NCBI RefSeq assembly: GCF_018881595.1
Contig: NZ_JACVQA010000005.1
Span: 1-60,080, forward strand
DNA: 60,080 nucleotides
DNA from: Polynucleobacter sp. UK-Gri1-W3
Lineage (GTDB): Bacteria > Pseudomonadota > Gammaproteobacteria > Burkholderiales > Burkholderiaceae
Reading direction: 5' to 3'
Shown: in pieces, positions 44,030-54,122 of the stretch
Layout: every line of letters starts with the position of its first letter
Numbering within the stretch: position 1 is the first letter of the stretch
Position numbers and translations under genes: made by a program
Notes under the pieces: model-generated
What the model saw: only the letters and a program-made list of their open reading frames with translations
Told to the model about the DNA's origin: nothing
Databases searched by the model: none

Positions 44030-45235
44030 ATGTCATCAGAATTGATTTATGACGCAGTAGTTGTTGGTGGTGGACCAGCCGGTGCTACCGCTGCACATAC
44101 TCTAGCGCTAAAGGGAATGAAAGTTCTCTTGCTGGACAAACGGGGAAGAATTAAGCCATGTGGAGGCGCTATTCCCCCCAGATTAATTAAAGATTTTCAG
44201 ATTCCTGATGAATTACTGGTTGCTCGAGCAAAATCAGCACGCATGGTTTCGCCTAGCGGGAAAGCAGTAGATATTCCGATTGAAAATGGTTTTGTAGGAA
44301 TGGTGGATCGAGCACAATTTGATGAATGGTTAAGAAAGCGTGCCGTAAATGCGGGCGCCGAAAGAGAAGATGGTTTATTTGAAACCCTGACAAGGGAGAA
44401 TTCTCATGTCCGGATTCATTATCGATCTAGGGGCGCCCGTGATGGCGATCATGGTTCTATAAAGAGCGTTTTAGCCAAATCAGTTATTGGCGCCGATGGT
44501 GCTAAATCCCAAGTGGGTAGAAGTGCCGGGGTTAAGGGGTGCGCAGAGGCAAATTATGTATTTGCTTATCACGAGATTATTAAAACCCCTAAGGACAGCC
44601 CAAGCTCATTTGACGCAAGTCGATGCGATGTTCTCTATCAGCAACCGGTATCTCCTGACTTTTATGGTTGGGTGTTCCCCCATGGCGATACGATCAGTAT
44701 TGGAACTGGCAGTGCTGATAAGGGTTTCTCTCTCCGCAATGCAGTAGGGAAATTGAGGAAGGATATTGGATTAGAGCATGCTGAGCTAGTTCGACATGAG
44801 GGCGCGCCGCTACCTATGAAGCCTTTAAAAAAGTGGGATGACGGAAAGCAGGTTGTACTGGCTGGTGATGCTGCAGGAGTTGTAGCGCCAGCATCTGGTG
44901 AGGGGATTTATTACGCCATGCTTGGTGGTCAATTAGCGGGTGAGGCTATTGCTGAATTTGTAGAGACGCAAAACCCGGCAAAACTACAACTCGCGAGAAA
45001 AAGATTTATGAAAGAGCATCGTATGACGTTTCTGGTGCTTGGAATCATGCAATATTTTTGGTATTCAACTGATAAACGTCGCGAGAGTTTTGTAAAAATG
45101 TGTGAGGACAAAGATGTGCAAAGACTCACCTTTGAGTCTTATATGAACAAAAAGTTGGTTCGCAAAAAACCTCTTGCACATTTCAAAATCTTTATTAAAG
45201 ATATGGGACATCTGCTAGGGCTAGCAAAGGTATGA
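44030..45235 (+). CDS. bchP: Geranylgeranyl reductase BchP
   Basis: BchP (401 aa) is an FAD enzyme reducing the geranylgeranyl tail to phytyl. It has DAVVVGGGPAGATAAHTLA at the N-terminus, KPCGGAIPPR, SVIGADGAKSQVGR and LAGDAAGVVAPASGEGIYYAM. It overlaps the tspO start by ATGA. Confidence 0.95.
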   Translation: MSSELIYDAVVVGGGPAGATAAHTLALKGMKVLLLDKRGRIKPCGGAIPPRLIKDFQIPDELLVARAKSARMVSPSGKAVDIPIENGFVGMVDRAQFDEWLRKRAVNAGAEREDGLFETLTRENSHVRIHYRSRGARDGDHGSIKSVLAKSVIGADGAKSQVGRSAGVKGCAEANYVFAYHEIIKTPKDSPSSFDASRCDVLYQQPVSPDFYGWVFPHGDTISIGTGSADKGFSLRNAVGKLRKDIGLEHAELVRHEGAPLPMKPLKKWDDGKQVVLAGDAAGVVAPASGEGIYYAMLGGQLAGEAIAEFVETQNPAKLQLARKRFMKEHRMTFLVLGIMQYFWYSTDKRRESFVKMCEDKDVQRLTFESYMNKKLVRKKPLAHFKIFIKDMGHLLGLAKV

Positions 45236-45717
45236 AAATTTTCTTTCAACATAAGTACCTTTTGTTGGTTGCCATTTGGATGGTTGGCACATCATTAATG
45301 GGGGGTCTTGCAACAGAAATAGGCCCTTGGTACTTTTCATTAAAGCAGCCGGACTGGAAACCCCCAGATTGGGCTTTTGGTGTCATCTGGACCATTATTT
45401 TTGTTTTATCAGCAATCGCCTGGATGATTGCATTTAATAGCAATCCATCTCCATCTCAGAAAAATAAGATTATTACTTTATTTTTTTTGAATGGATTTTT
45501 AAATGTGCTTTGGAGTGTTTTCTATTTCAGGATGCACCATCCAGACTGGTCCTTAATAGAAGCATGCTTCCTGTGGGGCTCAGTGTTGGGGATTATTTTA
45601 GTGATTTGGCCGATTAGAAAGTTAGCCGCATTACTAATGGTTCCATACTTAATATGGGTAAGTATCGCCATGCGCTTGAATTGGGAAACGATGGTCTTAA
45701 ACCCAGGGGCCTACTAA
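45232..45717 (+). CDS. tspO: TspO/MBR-family tryptophan-rich sensory protein
   Basis: This 161-aa, five-helix protein has the TspO signature WYFSLKQPDWKPPDWAFGVIW and NGFLNVLWSVFYF. TspO binds porphyrins and, in Rhodobacter, down-regulates pigment genes in response to oxygen. Placed between bchP and hemA, it may link tetrapyrrole level to export or regulation. It overlaps bchP by 4 nt, and hemA follows after 4 nt. Confidence 0.93.
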   Translation: MKIFFQHKYLLLVAIWMVGTSLMGGLATEIGPWYFSLKQPDWKPPDWAFGVIWTIIFVLSAIAWMIAFNSNPSPSQKNKIITLFFLNGFLNVLWSVFYFRMHHPDWSLIEACFLWGSVLGIILVIWPIRKLAALLMVPYLIWVSIAMRLNWETMVLNPGAY

Positions 45718-45721
45718 AAGT

Positions 45722-47032
45722 ATGTCAGGCATGAAGCTCTTAAACCTCGGTGTTAATCACCACACAGCGCCAGTCGATATTCGAGAAAGTGTTGCAGTGT
45801 CGCCTGAGGTTTTGCAGGACTCACTTATCGATTTATGTAAATATTTACAGGGAAATGGCTCGGGACATAAACCAGAGGTAGCTATATTGTCTACATGTAA
45901 TCGCATGGAAATTTATTGCGCAGCAAATGATGTTGAATATACCGAGAACCATTTGGAAGATCGAGCTTTTGAATGGTTGGCAGCTCAAAATAATGTCCAA
46001 AAAGATGAGTTACGTCCTTACATCTATTCAGCAAAAGAAAGCGATGCTGTAAAACACGCCTTTAGAGTCGGAAGTGGATTGGATTCAATGGTTCTGGGAG
46101 AAACACAAATCCTAGGGCAAATGAAAAAAGCTATAGAGAATGCTAATCAGGTTGGGACGTTGGGGGCTTATTTAAAGCCCTTATTTAATAAAACTTTTTC
46201 AGTGGCAAAAGTTGTTCGAGGTAATACCCAAATTGGAGCGCACTCTATATCAATAGCGGGCGCCTCTATTAAGTTGGTTGAGCGTATTTTTGGACAAGTC
46301 AGTGATTGCAATATTTTATTTATTGGGGCTGGGGAGATGATCGGGCTTTGTGCTAATCACTTTGCAGGTAAAGCCCCAAAAAAGATTGCAATTTCAAATA
46401 GAACCGTTGATCGTGGTAGTCAGTTAATTAAAACTTTTGCTGATAAGAATTTAAGAACGGATGCATTCCCTTTAGTTGACTTACCAAAGCAGTTACATGA
46501 ATACGATGTTGTTGTTTCTTGTACTGCTAGTTCGCTCCCAATCATTGGCATGGGAATGGTTAAAACAGCTCTCAAAGCTAGGCAATCACGCCCCATTGTT
46601 CTGATAGATTTAGCGGTACCAAGAGATTTTGAGCCGGAAATTAAGACTCTTAAAAATGCCTATCTTTACTCTATTGATGATCTCGGTGAAATAGTAAGCG
46701 CAGGAAAAGCAAATCGTTTGGATTCTATTGGCGATGCTGAAAAGATTATTGAAAGAGGTGTAGTGGAGTTTTATGAAACCTTAGAAAAAAGAACCGTTGT
46801 ACCAATCATTAAGTCAATTCAAAACGTTGGCGAGCAATATCAAAAAATTGAGTTGGAAAAGGCAAGCAGAAGGATTGCTAACGGTGACGACCCTATGGTT
46901 GTCCTTTCACATATGGCGATAGCGCTTGCTAATAAATTTATGCACGCACCAATTCATGCATTAAAGCAATCTTCCGATGCGAATCTGGAAGAATATAAAC
47001 AAATTATTTCTAAAATATATTCTTCCAAGTGA
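45722..47032 (+). CDS. hemA: Glutamyl-tRNA reductase
   Basis: HemA (436 aa) makes glutamate-1-semialdehyde, the committed step of the C5 route to ALA. The family motifs [13 protein letters not shown], the active-site Cys in [30 protein letters not shown] and IGAGEM are present. Inside the PGC it is likely a pigment-dedicated copy. Confidence 0.95.
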   Translation: MSGMKLLNLGVNHHTAPVDIRESVAVSPEVLQDSLIDLCKYLQGNGSGHKPEVAILSTCNRMEIYCAANDVEYTENHLEDRAFEWLAAQNNVQKDELRPYIYSAKESDAVKHAFRVGSGLDSMVLGETQILGQMKKAIENANQVGTLGAYLKPLFNKTFSVAKVVRGNTQIGAHSISIAGASIKLVERIFGQVSDCNILFIGAGEMIGLCANHFAGKAPKKIAISNRTVDRGSQLIKTFADKNLRTDAFPLVDLPKQLHEYDVVVSCTASSLPIIGMGMVKTALKARQSRPIVLIDLAVPRDFEPEIKTLKNAYLYSIDDLGEIVSAGKANRLDSIGDAEKIIERGVVEFYETLEKRTVVPIIKSIQNVGEQYQKIELEKASRRIANGDDPMVVLSHMAIALANKFMHAPIHALKQSSDANLEEYKQIISKIYSSK

Positions 47033-47039
47033 GTTGACT

Positions 47040-48926
47040 ATGCTAAAAATGACTAACTTACTCGAAACCATATCAAACCCAGAAGAATTACGGGCCTTTG
47101 AAATTTCTAAGCTCCCTCAAATAGCGAGAGAGCTTAGAAATTTTATATTGAGCTCTGTTTCAAGTACGGGCGGTCATCTTTCTTCAAACCTGGGGACAGT
47201 AGAGCTCGCAATAGCACTTCATTATGTATTTGATACCCCTTATGATCGCCTGATCTGGGATGTGGGTCATCAAAGCTATGCTCATAAAATACTCACTGGC
47301 CGCAGGGAGGCAATGTCAGGTCTAAGGCAGTTCGGTGGCATTTCAGGGTTTCCTAAACGCAGTGAGAGTGAATATGATGCGTTTGGAACGGCCCATTCAT
47401 CTACAAGTATTTCAGCGGCCTTAGGAATGGCAGTGGCTGCTAAAACAAAAAATGAGAAACGTAATGTAGTAGCAATTATTGGCGATGGTGCAATGAGTGC
47501 TGGTATGGCTTTTGAGGCGATGAATAACGCTGGCGTGAATAAAAAAGTACCGCTTATTGTGATTCTGAACGATAACGAGATGTCAATTTCACCGGCGGTA
47601 GGAGCGCTAAACCGCTACTTAGTGAAATTGATCTCTGGTTCTATGTATGCGGCTACTAAAAGAGGTATCGATAAAGTACTCTCTGTAGCGCCACCCATCC
47701 GTGAATTTGCAAAAAGATTAGAAGGTCATGCAAAGGGAATGGTCGGCCCTGCAACGATTTTTGAGGAGTTTGGGTTTGACTATTACGGCCCAATAGATGG
47801 CCATAATTTAGAGGTACTAATTTCAACTCTAGAAAACGTTAAAACGCTTGCTCAAACTGAGGGCCCTCAGTTTTTTCATATTATTACAAAAAAGGGCAAG
47901 GGATATTCATTAGCAGAGCTTGATCCTATTGCCTATCATGGCCCTAGCGCATTCGATCCGATAGTGGGCATTGAAGCAAAGCCCGTGTCTAAGAAGGCCT
48001 ATACCCAGGTATTCGGAGAGTGGTTATGCGATATGGCTCAGGCAGATGAACGCTTGATTGCCATTACTCCTGCTATGCGTGAGGGTTCGGGCCTGGTAGA
48101 TTTTGAAAGTCGCTTTCCTGATCGATATTACGATGTAGGAATAGCGGAGCAACATGCGGTTACCTTTGCGGCTGGAATTGCTTGTGAGGGACTAAAACCA
48201 GTAGTTGCGATTTATTCAACTTTCTTGCAGCGTGGCTACGATCAGCTGATACATGATGTGACCTTGCAGAACTTACCTATCGTATTTGCTATTGATCGAG
48301 CTGGTATGGTAGGCGCTGATGGGGCAACACATGCCGGAGTATTTGACATTGCTTTTTTACGCTGCTTACCAAATTTAGTGTTGATGACGCCATCAAATGA
48401 GCAGGAATGCCGAGCAATGCTAACAACTGCTTTTAAGCATGATGGTCCTGCGGCTGTACGTTATCCTCGCGGTGCTGGAATCGGTCTGGAAACATCGGGA
48501 TTGCCATTAGAGTCATTGCCAATAGGCAAGGGGCTCATAGTACGTCCAATAGATAGGACTTCACCGCCAAAGAAAAAAATTGCTTTTATTTGTTTTGGGC
48601 CATTGCTTTACAGCGCACTATCAGTAGCCCAAGAAATCAATGCTACCGTTGTAGATATGCGGTTTGTGAAGCCTTTGGATGAAAAATTATTATTAGAAAT
48701 CTCTGATAGTCACGATGGGTTAGTTTTTGTTGAGGACAGCGCTACTAAGGGTGGCGCCGGTAGTGCTTGCTTAGAAGTGCTGTCAGACAACAATATCCAT
48801 ATTCAAACTTTATTGCTAGGCCTGCCTGATGAGTATGTAGAGCATGGTGAGCTTAATATGCTTTTAGATAGCTATGGACTGTCTAAAGAAAAGATTAAGC
48901 AAAGAGTTTTGGCGCGTTTTTTATAA
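47040..48926 (+). CDS. dxs: 1-deoxy-D-xylulose-5-phosphate synthase
   Basis: DXS (628 aa from the chosen start) feeds the MEP isoprenoid pathway. ThDP-binding [34 protein letters not shown] and [13 protein letters not shown] are clear. I take the ATG at 47040, 7 nt after the hemA stop; an in-frame ATG at 46977 lies inside hemA and adds an unrelated N-terminus. It pairs with ispH as a second MEP enzyme in the PGC. Confidence 0.94.
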   Translation: MLKMTNLLETISNPEELRAFEISKLPQIARELRNFILSSVSSTGGHLSSNLGTVELAIALHYVFDTPYDRLIWDVGHQSYAHKILTGRREAMSGLRQFGGISGFPKRSESEYDAFGTAHSSTSISAALGMAVAAKTKNEKRNVVAIIGDGAMSAGMAFEAMNNAGVNKKVPLIVILNDNEMSISPAVGALNRYLVKLISGSMYAATKRGIDKVLSVAPPIREFAKRLEGHAKGMVGPATIFEEFGFDYYGPIDGHNLEVLISTLENVKTLAQTEGPQFFHIITKKGKGYSLAELDPIAYHGPSAFDPIVGIEAKPVSKKAYTQVFGEWLCDMAQADERLIAITPAMREGSGLVDFESRFPDRYYDVGIAEQHAVTFAAGIACEGLKPVVAIYSTFLQRGYDQLIHDVTLQNLPIVFAIDRAGMVGADGATHAGVFDIAFLRCLPNLVLMTPSNEQECRAMLTTAFKHDGPAAVRYPRGAGIGLETSGLPLESLPIGKGLIVRPIDRTSPPKKKIAFICFGPLLYSALSVAQEINATVVDMRFVKPLDEKLLLEISDSHDGLVFVEDSATKGGAGSACLEVLSDNNIHIQTLLLGLPDEYVEHGELNMLLDSYGLSKEKIKQRVLARFL

Positions 48927-48939
48927 GGTCCGATAAAGA

Positions 48940-50157
48940 GTGGAGTCAATTGAGATTGCCCCATTTCGTGATTTATGCACCGATTGCGGGGTATCTCGAA
49001 CTAAGCAGCCCAAACGTTGCGCAACTGCCTGTCAGTTTATTCAGCCCAAATACCCTAAATTTGAGACCTTAGTTCACGGCAGGGAACGCGTTACAGATCA
49101 ATCTGATGAGGTCTTTTTTGGACCGTATTTAGAAATGTTTAGAGCTAGATTAAAGACCCCGCTACAAGGCGCTCAGTGGACTGGAATTATCACGAGACTT
49201 TGTGAGGTGCTGCTAGAGCAGGGTGCTGTTGATGCTGTCATTACAATGCGCTCTGATGCTGATGACCGCTGGAAACCTGTTCCGGTAATCGTGACAAGAC
49301 CTCAGGATATGGTGCAATGCAGAGGAATGAAGATGGGTTATGCCCCAATCATTCAATACCTCGAGCAAGCAAAAGATCTAGGATATAAAAAGGTGGCTAT
49401 GGTGGGAATTCCATGCCATGTCTATGCTGCTAGAGCGCTCGAACAAGAATTTGGCTTTGAGAAATTATTGATTATTGGCTCCCCTTGTTCTGATAACACT
49501 ACTACTGAGCATTTTCATCAGTTTTTAGGCCTACTTTCTGAAAAGCCGGAAACGATTTCTTATCTAGAATTTAGGGCTGACTATCACGTTGAGATTCGCT
49601 TTGAAAATGGTCAAAAGCAAGAAATACCTTTCCTAAAGCTGCCCCTATCTAATTTGCCGGCAGATTTTTTCCCTACAACCTGTAAGACCTGTGTTGACTA
49701 TGTCAATTCACTTTCTGATATTACAGTTGGGTACATGGCAGGCACAGGTGAGCAGTGGGTGATTATTCGCAATGAAAAAGGAAAAGGTTTAGCAAGCTTA
49801 CTTGCGGCGGAGCTCATTTTGGAGCCTTTATCTTCATCTGGCAATCGCTTAAGTCCTGTTAAGGGTTTTATGAAGAATGTGGAATTAGCTGCGGGTGGGC
49901 TGCCGCTTCAAAGAATGCCGAATTTTTTAAGAGGAATATTTGCTTGGGTAATGCCTAGGTTTGGACCTCGAGGCCTGGAGTTTGCAAAAGCAAGAATTGA
50001 GATGAAGGCAATTGAATCTGTTATTCATTTACGGAATACTGCACCGCACAAAATTAAAAATATGGTCCCTGACTACATATGGAAGCTAACGAAGAGCTAC
50101 GGTTTAGAGCCTCAATATGATGAAACAAAGGGCTCTAGGGAAAGCACCTACAAATAA
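48940..50157 (+). CDS. bciB: Ferredoxin-type 8-vinyl reductase BciB (F420 hydrogenase beta family)
   Basis: This 405-aa GTG-start protein has N-terminal Cys residues in FRDLCTDCGVS and KRCATACQF, VAMVGIPCHVYAARALE, GSPCSDNTT and KTCVDYVNSLSDITVGYMAG, the iron-sulfur flavoprotein fold of the F420 hydrogenase/dehydrogenase beta family. In a PGC this points to BciB, which reduces the 8-vinyl group of divinyl protochlorophyllide. No bchJ or bciA is seen in the window. The exact substrate is inferred from family and context. Confidence 0.85.
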   Translation: MESIEIAPFRDLCTDCGVSRTKQPKRCATACQFIQPKYPKFETLVHGRERVTDQSDEVFFGPYLEMFRARLKTPLQGAQWTGIITRLCEVLLEQGAVDAVITMRSDADDRWKPVPVIVTRPQDMVQCRGMKMGYAPIIQYLEQAKDLGYKKVAMVGIPCHVYAARALEQEFGFEKLLIIGSPCSDNTTTEHFHQFLGLLSEKPETISYLEFRADYHVEIRFENGQKQEIPFLKLPLSNLPADFFPTTCKTCVDYVNSLSDITVGYMAGTGEQWVIIRNEKGKGLASLLAAELILEPLSSSGNRLSPVKGFMKNVELAAGGLPLQRMPNFLRGIFAWVMPRFGPRGLEFAKARIEMKAIESVIHLRNTAPHKIKNMVPDYIWKLTKSYGLEPQYDETKGSRESTYK

Positions 50158-50168
50158 GTCTTTGTGAT

Positions 50169-50182
50169 TTGATCTAAATCAA
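50169..50182. promoter_or_regulatory. FNR/FixK-type box
   Basis: TTGAT-CTAA-ATCAA is an exact match to the FNR/FixK consensus TTGAT-N4-ATCAA. It lies about 97 bp before the likely start of the second AerR-like gene and 12 bp after bciB. Confidence 0.7.
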
Positions 50183-50278
50183 TTTATAAAGTAATTATTC
50201 CAATAAAGAGGCTCTTAGGCAGCCACGGTATTTTTCAAAAAAACTCTTTTGAGACCGTGTCTTGATCAAGTGATGTTC

Positions 50279-51241
50279 ATGAATTTATCCAAACTGGTGA
50301 GCATTGCGGGGTTTAAAAAGAAATCTACTCGTGACGATTTCAAGTTAGATCAACAACAAGCGACTAAGGCCTCTAATGATATGTGGGAGGATTGCTTAGT
50401 ATCTAATGCGCCTACAAAATCATCTCTCCAGCAAAATAAAAATACTCATCCAATAGAAAAAGCTTGTACAGAAGGTGAGTACCTGGAATCACTGGTTAAA
50501 ACTATTGAAGGGAACATTCTTCCCCATCTTATTGAGCAGCACCTAGATTCATCTATTCCTGCGCAATTGCAGGCTAAGCAAATCATCGATCAAAAAGCTG
50601 TGGAGGATTTAACTAAATTGGTATTGCAAGAAGATGCGCGTATTTCTGTTGACTACGTAAAAGAAATGCATGCGTCTGGAACTGCTTTAGAAGATATTTA
50701 CTTACTCCTGCTTACTCCAGTGGCTAGAAAATTAGGGGCAATGTGGGATGAAGATCAATCTAGCTTTACAGAGGTCACAATTGCACTGTGGCGAATCAAG
50801 CAACTAATGTATGACTTAAGCCCTGTTTTCCAGCAATATGCTGAGCAGGGTAAAACTGGCTCTAGCATTATGTTGGTTCCATTGCCTGGTTCACAACATA
50901 ATTTAGGTCTCTTTATGGTCTCCGAGTTTTTTGCAAAAGCTGGATGGCGAATATGGGGTGAATTAGCCGCCACCGAAGAAGATATTGTTTCTATGGCTGC
51001 AAACGAATGGTTTGACATTATTGGTTTATCAGCCAGTGTTCGAGAGCAATTTCCACAGTTGAAAGAATTAATTAAGAGCATTAAAGCTAAGTCTAAAAAT
51101 CCCAATGTAGGTGTCATCATCGGTAGCCCTGTTTTTAATCAGTTCCCCGAGCTAATAGGGGATCTTGGGGCAGATATGGTTGGTATGGATGCTGAGGATG
51201 CGCTTGAAAAAGCCACTTTTTATGTTGAGCGATTACGCTAA
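50279..51241 (+). CDS. Second AerR-like B12-binding regulator
   Basis: This protein has a long, polar, low-complexity N-terminus (about 80 residues), then LGAMWDEDQSSFTEVTIA and the cobalamin domain with PGSQHNLG (candidate ligand His207), VGVIIGSPVFN. It is the same architecture as aerR at 25412-26245 but with a different N-terminal extension. Start choice is uncertain: ATG 50279, ATG 50273 and TTG 50249 are in frame and none has a strong ribosome site. hemE follows after 17 nt. Confidence 0.87.
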   Translation: MNLSKLVSIAGFKKKSTRDDFKLDQQQATKASNDMWEDCLVSNAPTKSSLQQNKNTHPIEKACTEGEYLESLVKTIEGNILPHLIEQHLDSSIPAQLQAKQIIDQKAVEDLTKLVLQEDARISVDYVKEMHASGTALEDIYLLLLTPVARKLGAMWDEDQSSFTEVTIALWRIKQLMYDLSPVFQQYAEQGKTGSSIMLVPLPGSQHNLGLFMVSEFFAKAGWRIWGELAATEEDIVSMAANEWFDIIGLSASVREQFPQLKELIKSIKAKSKNPNVGVIIGSPVFNQFPELIGDLGADMVGMDAEDALEKATFYVERLR

Positions 51242-51258
51242 ATTATTAATGAACATTT

Positions 51259-52380
51259 ATGGCAGTTCAGTTAGAAAACGATTTATTCATCAGAGCCTGT
51301 TTTTGTCGCGAAACTGATAGAACGCCTGTTTGGCTGATGCGTCAGGCTGGTAGATATTTGCCTGAATATCGAAAGACTAGATCTAAGGCGGGAAGTTTCT
51401 TGGATCTGGCTAAAAATCCGGATTTTGCTACCGAAGTAACGCTGCAACCAATCGATCGTTTTGACTTGGACGCTGCAATTTTATTTTCAGATATCTTAAC
51501 AATTCCCGATGCCATGGGATTGGAGTTATCGTTTGAAAATGGCGATGGGCCACGGTTTGCTAAGCCCTTAACCTCTGAACGTGAGGTAAATCAATTACGT
51601 GTGGCTAACATGGAAGAGTTACGTTATGTATTTGATGCGGTTAGCTCAATAGCAAAGGCGCTAACTTCAAATGGTAAGCAGCAAGTACCTTTGATTGGGT
51701 TTTCTGGAAGTCCTTGGACATTAGCTTGCTACATGATTGAAGGTTCAGGCTCTCGCGACTTTTCCTTAGCCAAGAAAATGCTGTATGAGCGGCCTAATCT
51801 TTTGAAGAAAATTCTAGATATCAATATTCAATCGGTTAGTGAATATTTGCGCCTACAAATAGATGCAGGTGCTCAGGCTGTGATGATATTTGATACATGG
51901 GGTGGTTTATTAACTTCAGAGGATTATTTGCAATACTCTCTTGGGCCGATGACAAAGATTGTTAAAGATATCCGTAACAATCCTAAATATGATCCAGTGC
52001 CTATCATCTTATTTACCAAAGGAGGGGGCATTTGGTTAAGTGATATTGCTAAATCAGGGGCCGATGTATTGGGAATAGACTGGACCATTAATTTAGCTAG
52101 GGCCCGTGGGCTGATTAATCATGCAAGTAGCCGAAATATAGCTATACAAGGGAACCTTGATCCATCTATCCTTCTATCCAATCCACAAGAGATTGAAAAA
52201 AGGGTTCAGCAATGCTTTGAAGATTTATCAACCTTAAAGGTGCTAGAGGGAAGTCCATTAGATGGGCATATATTTAATCTGGGTCATGGCATTAGCCAAT
52301 TTACGCCGCCAGAAAATGTTGCCGCACTAGTCTCCAAGGTCCGTCAATGTTCGGCTGATCTTAGGCTAGCCAAAGTTTAG
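51259..52380 (+). CDS. hemE: Uroporphyrinogen decarboxylase
   Basis: HemE (373 aa) converts uroporphyrinogen III to coproporphyrinogen III. RTPVWLMRQAGRYLPEYR, ILFSDILTIPDAMG, GFSGSPWTLACYM and FNLGHGISQFTPPENV are diagnostic. It lies downstream of the FNR box and the B12 regulator, and NDH-2 follows after 8 nt. Confidence 0.96.
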   Translation: MAVQLENDLFIRACFCRETDRTPVWLMRQAGRYLPEYRKTRSKAGSFLDLAKNPDFATEVTLQPIDRFDLDAAILFSDILTIPDAMGLELSFENGDGPRFAKPLTSEREVNQLRVANMEELRYVFDAVSSIAKALTSNGKQQVPLIGFSGSPWTLACYMIEGSGSRDFSLAKKMLYERPNLLKKILDINIQSVSEYLRLQIDAGAQAVMIFDTWGGLLTSEDYLQYSLGPMTKIVKDIRNNPKYDPVPIILFTKGGGIWLSDIAKSGADVLGIDWTINLARARGLINHASSRNIAIQGNLDPSILLSNPQEIEKRVQQCFEDLSTLKVLEGSPLDGHIFNLGHGISQFTPPENVAALVSKVRQCSADLRLAKV

Positions 52381-52388
52381 GAGCACAC

Positions 52389-53711
52389 ATGTCAAGCGCA
52401 CATCGAATAGTCATAGTGGGTGGAGGCGCAGGCGGGCTTGAGTTAGCAACCAAATTAGGCGATGACTTAGGATCTAATAAAACAAGTATTACTCTTGTTG
52501 ATAAGAACAGAACGCATATTTGGAAGCCAAAACTCCATGAGGTAGCTGCAGGCTCTATGGACCTTGCCGATCAAGAGTTAGACTATATTGCTCAAGCGCA
52601 TTGGCACCATTTTAAATTTCGATTGGGTGAGCTAATCAGTATTGATCGAGAAAGAAAGCAAATCCAAATTGCCCCTGTTCTTGATGAAGCGGGCGAATTG
52701 GTAACTCCAATACAAACGATTTCATATGACACGCTGATTATTTCCATAGGTAGCTTGACAAACGATTTTGGGACGGAAGGCGTTGCCCAATATGCACAAA
52801 GACTAGAATCACTAGCCGATGCAAAGCGCTTTCATTTACGTTTGGTTAATGCCTGTTTAAGAGCGCAAGCTCAGTCCGACCCTTTGGCTCCTCATCAGCT
52901 TAAAGTTGCAATTATTGGTGCAGGAGCAACTGGAGTTGAGCTTGCTGCAGAGTTACATAGAACTACTCGCGCAATCATTTCTTTTGGAATGGATAGAGTT
53001 GATCCAGAAAAAGATCTAAAAGTGATATTGATCGAAGCAGCACCTAAAATATTACCAGCACTATCTGATCGCATCTCCACCGCCGCTCAAAAACTATTAC
53101 TAGATCTTGGTGTTGAAGTCATAACCAACGCAAAGGTGCAAAAAGTACTGCCGGATAAGGTATTGCTTTCAGATGGCGTTGAAATATCTGCTGAATTAAT
53201 TGTCTGGGCAGCCGGAGTGAAGGCGCCTGATTTCCTTAAGGGTATTGGTGGTCTAGAAACTAATCACGTCAATCAATTGTTAGTTTTGTCGTCATTGCAA
53301 ACTACTTTGGACCAAAATATCTTTGCGATTGGAGATTGTGCGGCCTGCCCATGGGCCGAAGCAAATAATGGCAAGGGGGGTATTGTGCCACCACGCGCTC
53401 AAGCGGCGCACCAACAGGCAACGCATATTTACAAACAAATTAATCGGATCATGAGGCATGAGCCCCTGAAACCTTATACGTATCGGGATTTTGGATCTCT
53501 AGTTTCTCTTGGTGAGTACAGCAGTGTCGGCAGCATGATGGGCGGTCTCATTGGTGGCAGCCTTATGGTGGAGGGGCTATTCGCTAAATGTATGTACATT
53601 AGCCTTTATAAGATGCACCAATTAGCACTTCATGGCTGGGTAAAAGTAGCTTTAGACACTCTGAGTCGATTAATTCATCGTAGGACCCACTCGATTGTTA
53701 AGTTGCATTAG
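52389..53711 (+). CDS. Type II NADH:quinone oxidoreductase (NDH-2)
   Basis: This 440-aa FAD protein has two Rossmann motifs, IVIVGGGAGGLELATKLG at the N-terminus and AIIGAGATGVELAAEL in the middle, then FAIGDCAACPWAE and PRAQAAHQQA. NDH-2 oxidises NADH with quinone without pumping protons, on the inner membrane face. In a phototroph it can balance the quinone pool. It lies in a hemE-NDH-2-arsR-like run. Confidence 0.9.
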   Translation: MSSAHRIVIVGGGAGGLELATKLGDDLGSNKTSITLVDKNRTHIWKPKLHEVAAGSMDLADQELDYIAQAHWHHFKFRLGELISIDRERKQIQIAPVLDEAGELVTPIQTISYDTLIISIGSLTNDFGTEGVAQYAQRLESLADAKRFHLRLVNACLRAQAQSDPLAPHQLKVAIIGAGATGVELAAELHRTTRAIISFGMDRVDPEKDLKVILIEAAPKILPALSDRISTAAQKLLLDLGVEVITNAKVQKVLPDKVLLSDGVEISAELIVWAAGVKAPDFLKGIGGLETNHVNQLLVLSSLQTTLDQNIFAIGDCAACPWAEANNGKGGIVPPRAQAAHQQATHIYKQINRIMRHEPLKPYTYRDFGSLVSLGEYSSVGSMMGGLIGGSLMVEGLFAKCMYISLYKMHQLALHGWVKVALDTLSRLIHRRTHSIVKLH

Positions 53712-53723
53712 TTTGGAGGATTT

Positions 53724-54032
53724 ATGAATATCAATATGTATTGCGCCATTTTTGAGGCACTAGGTTTTGAGATTAGATTAAAAATATTTAAATTCATTAT
53801 TCAATCCGGAAATGAGGGTGTTGCACCCAAACATATCATTAAGGAGTTTGATGTTGACTCAGGTACTTTAAGCTTTCATCTAAAAAAGCTAGAAAAGGTA
53901 AAGTTGATTGCAAAGAAAGCTACAGGAAAAAGAGCAAGTTATTGCGTCTCTCCTGCTATGCCAAAGGCAGTTTTGCAGATATTTCTAGCAGAGCTTGTGA
54001 ATGAGAGTATTGGGCTCATGCCGTTAGTCTAA
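53724..54032 (+). CDS. ArsR-type winged-helix regulator
   Basis: This 102-aa regulator has the ArsR winged helix, with ALGFEIRLKIFKFII, recognition region SGTLSFHLKKLEKVKLI and GKRASYCVSP. It lacks the CxC metal motif of ArsR/SmtB; Cys occurs only at residues 7 and about 77. GGAGG precedes the ATG. It lies 12 nt after NDH-2, so it may control this redox group, by a signal I cannot tell. Confidence 0.85.
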   Translation: MNINMYCAIFEALGFEIRLKIFKFIIQSGNEGVAPKHIIKEFDVDSGTLSFHLKKLEKVKLIAKKATGKRASYCVSPAMPKAVLQIFLAELVNESIGLMPLV

Positions 54033-54122
54033 TTAGCTCTTGATCTTCAGCCGGAGTGCCAATGAGTCCGTTAAAGGCCATTACTGGTGTTGCATAATGG
54101 GTTTATATAAATAGGCTTAGAT

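Noticed and set aside
46977..47039. Upstream extension of dxs inside hemA
   Set aside because: It encodes residues unlike DXS N-termini and overlaps conserved hemA coding sequence.
50263..50270. TTGATCAA near the second AerR-like start as another FNR site
   Set aside because: The arms lack the 4-base spacer; it is only a short palindrome.
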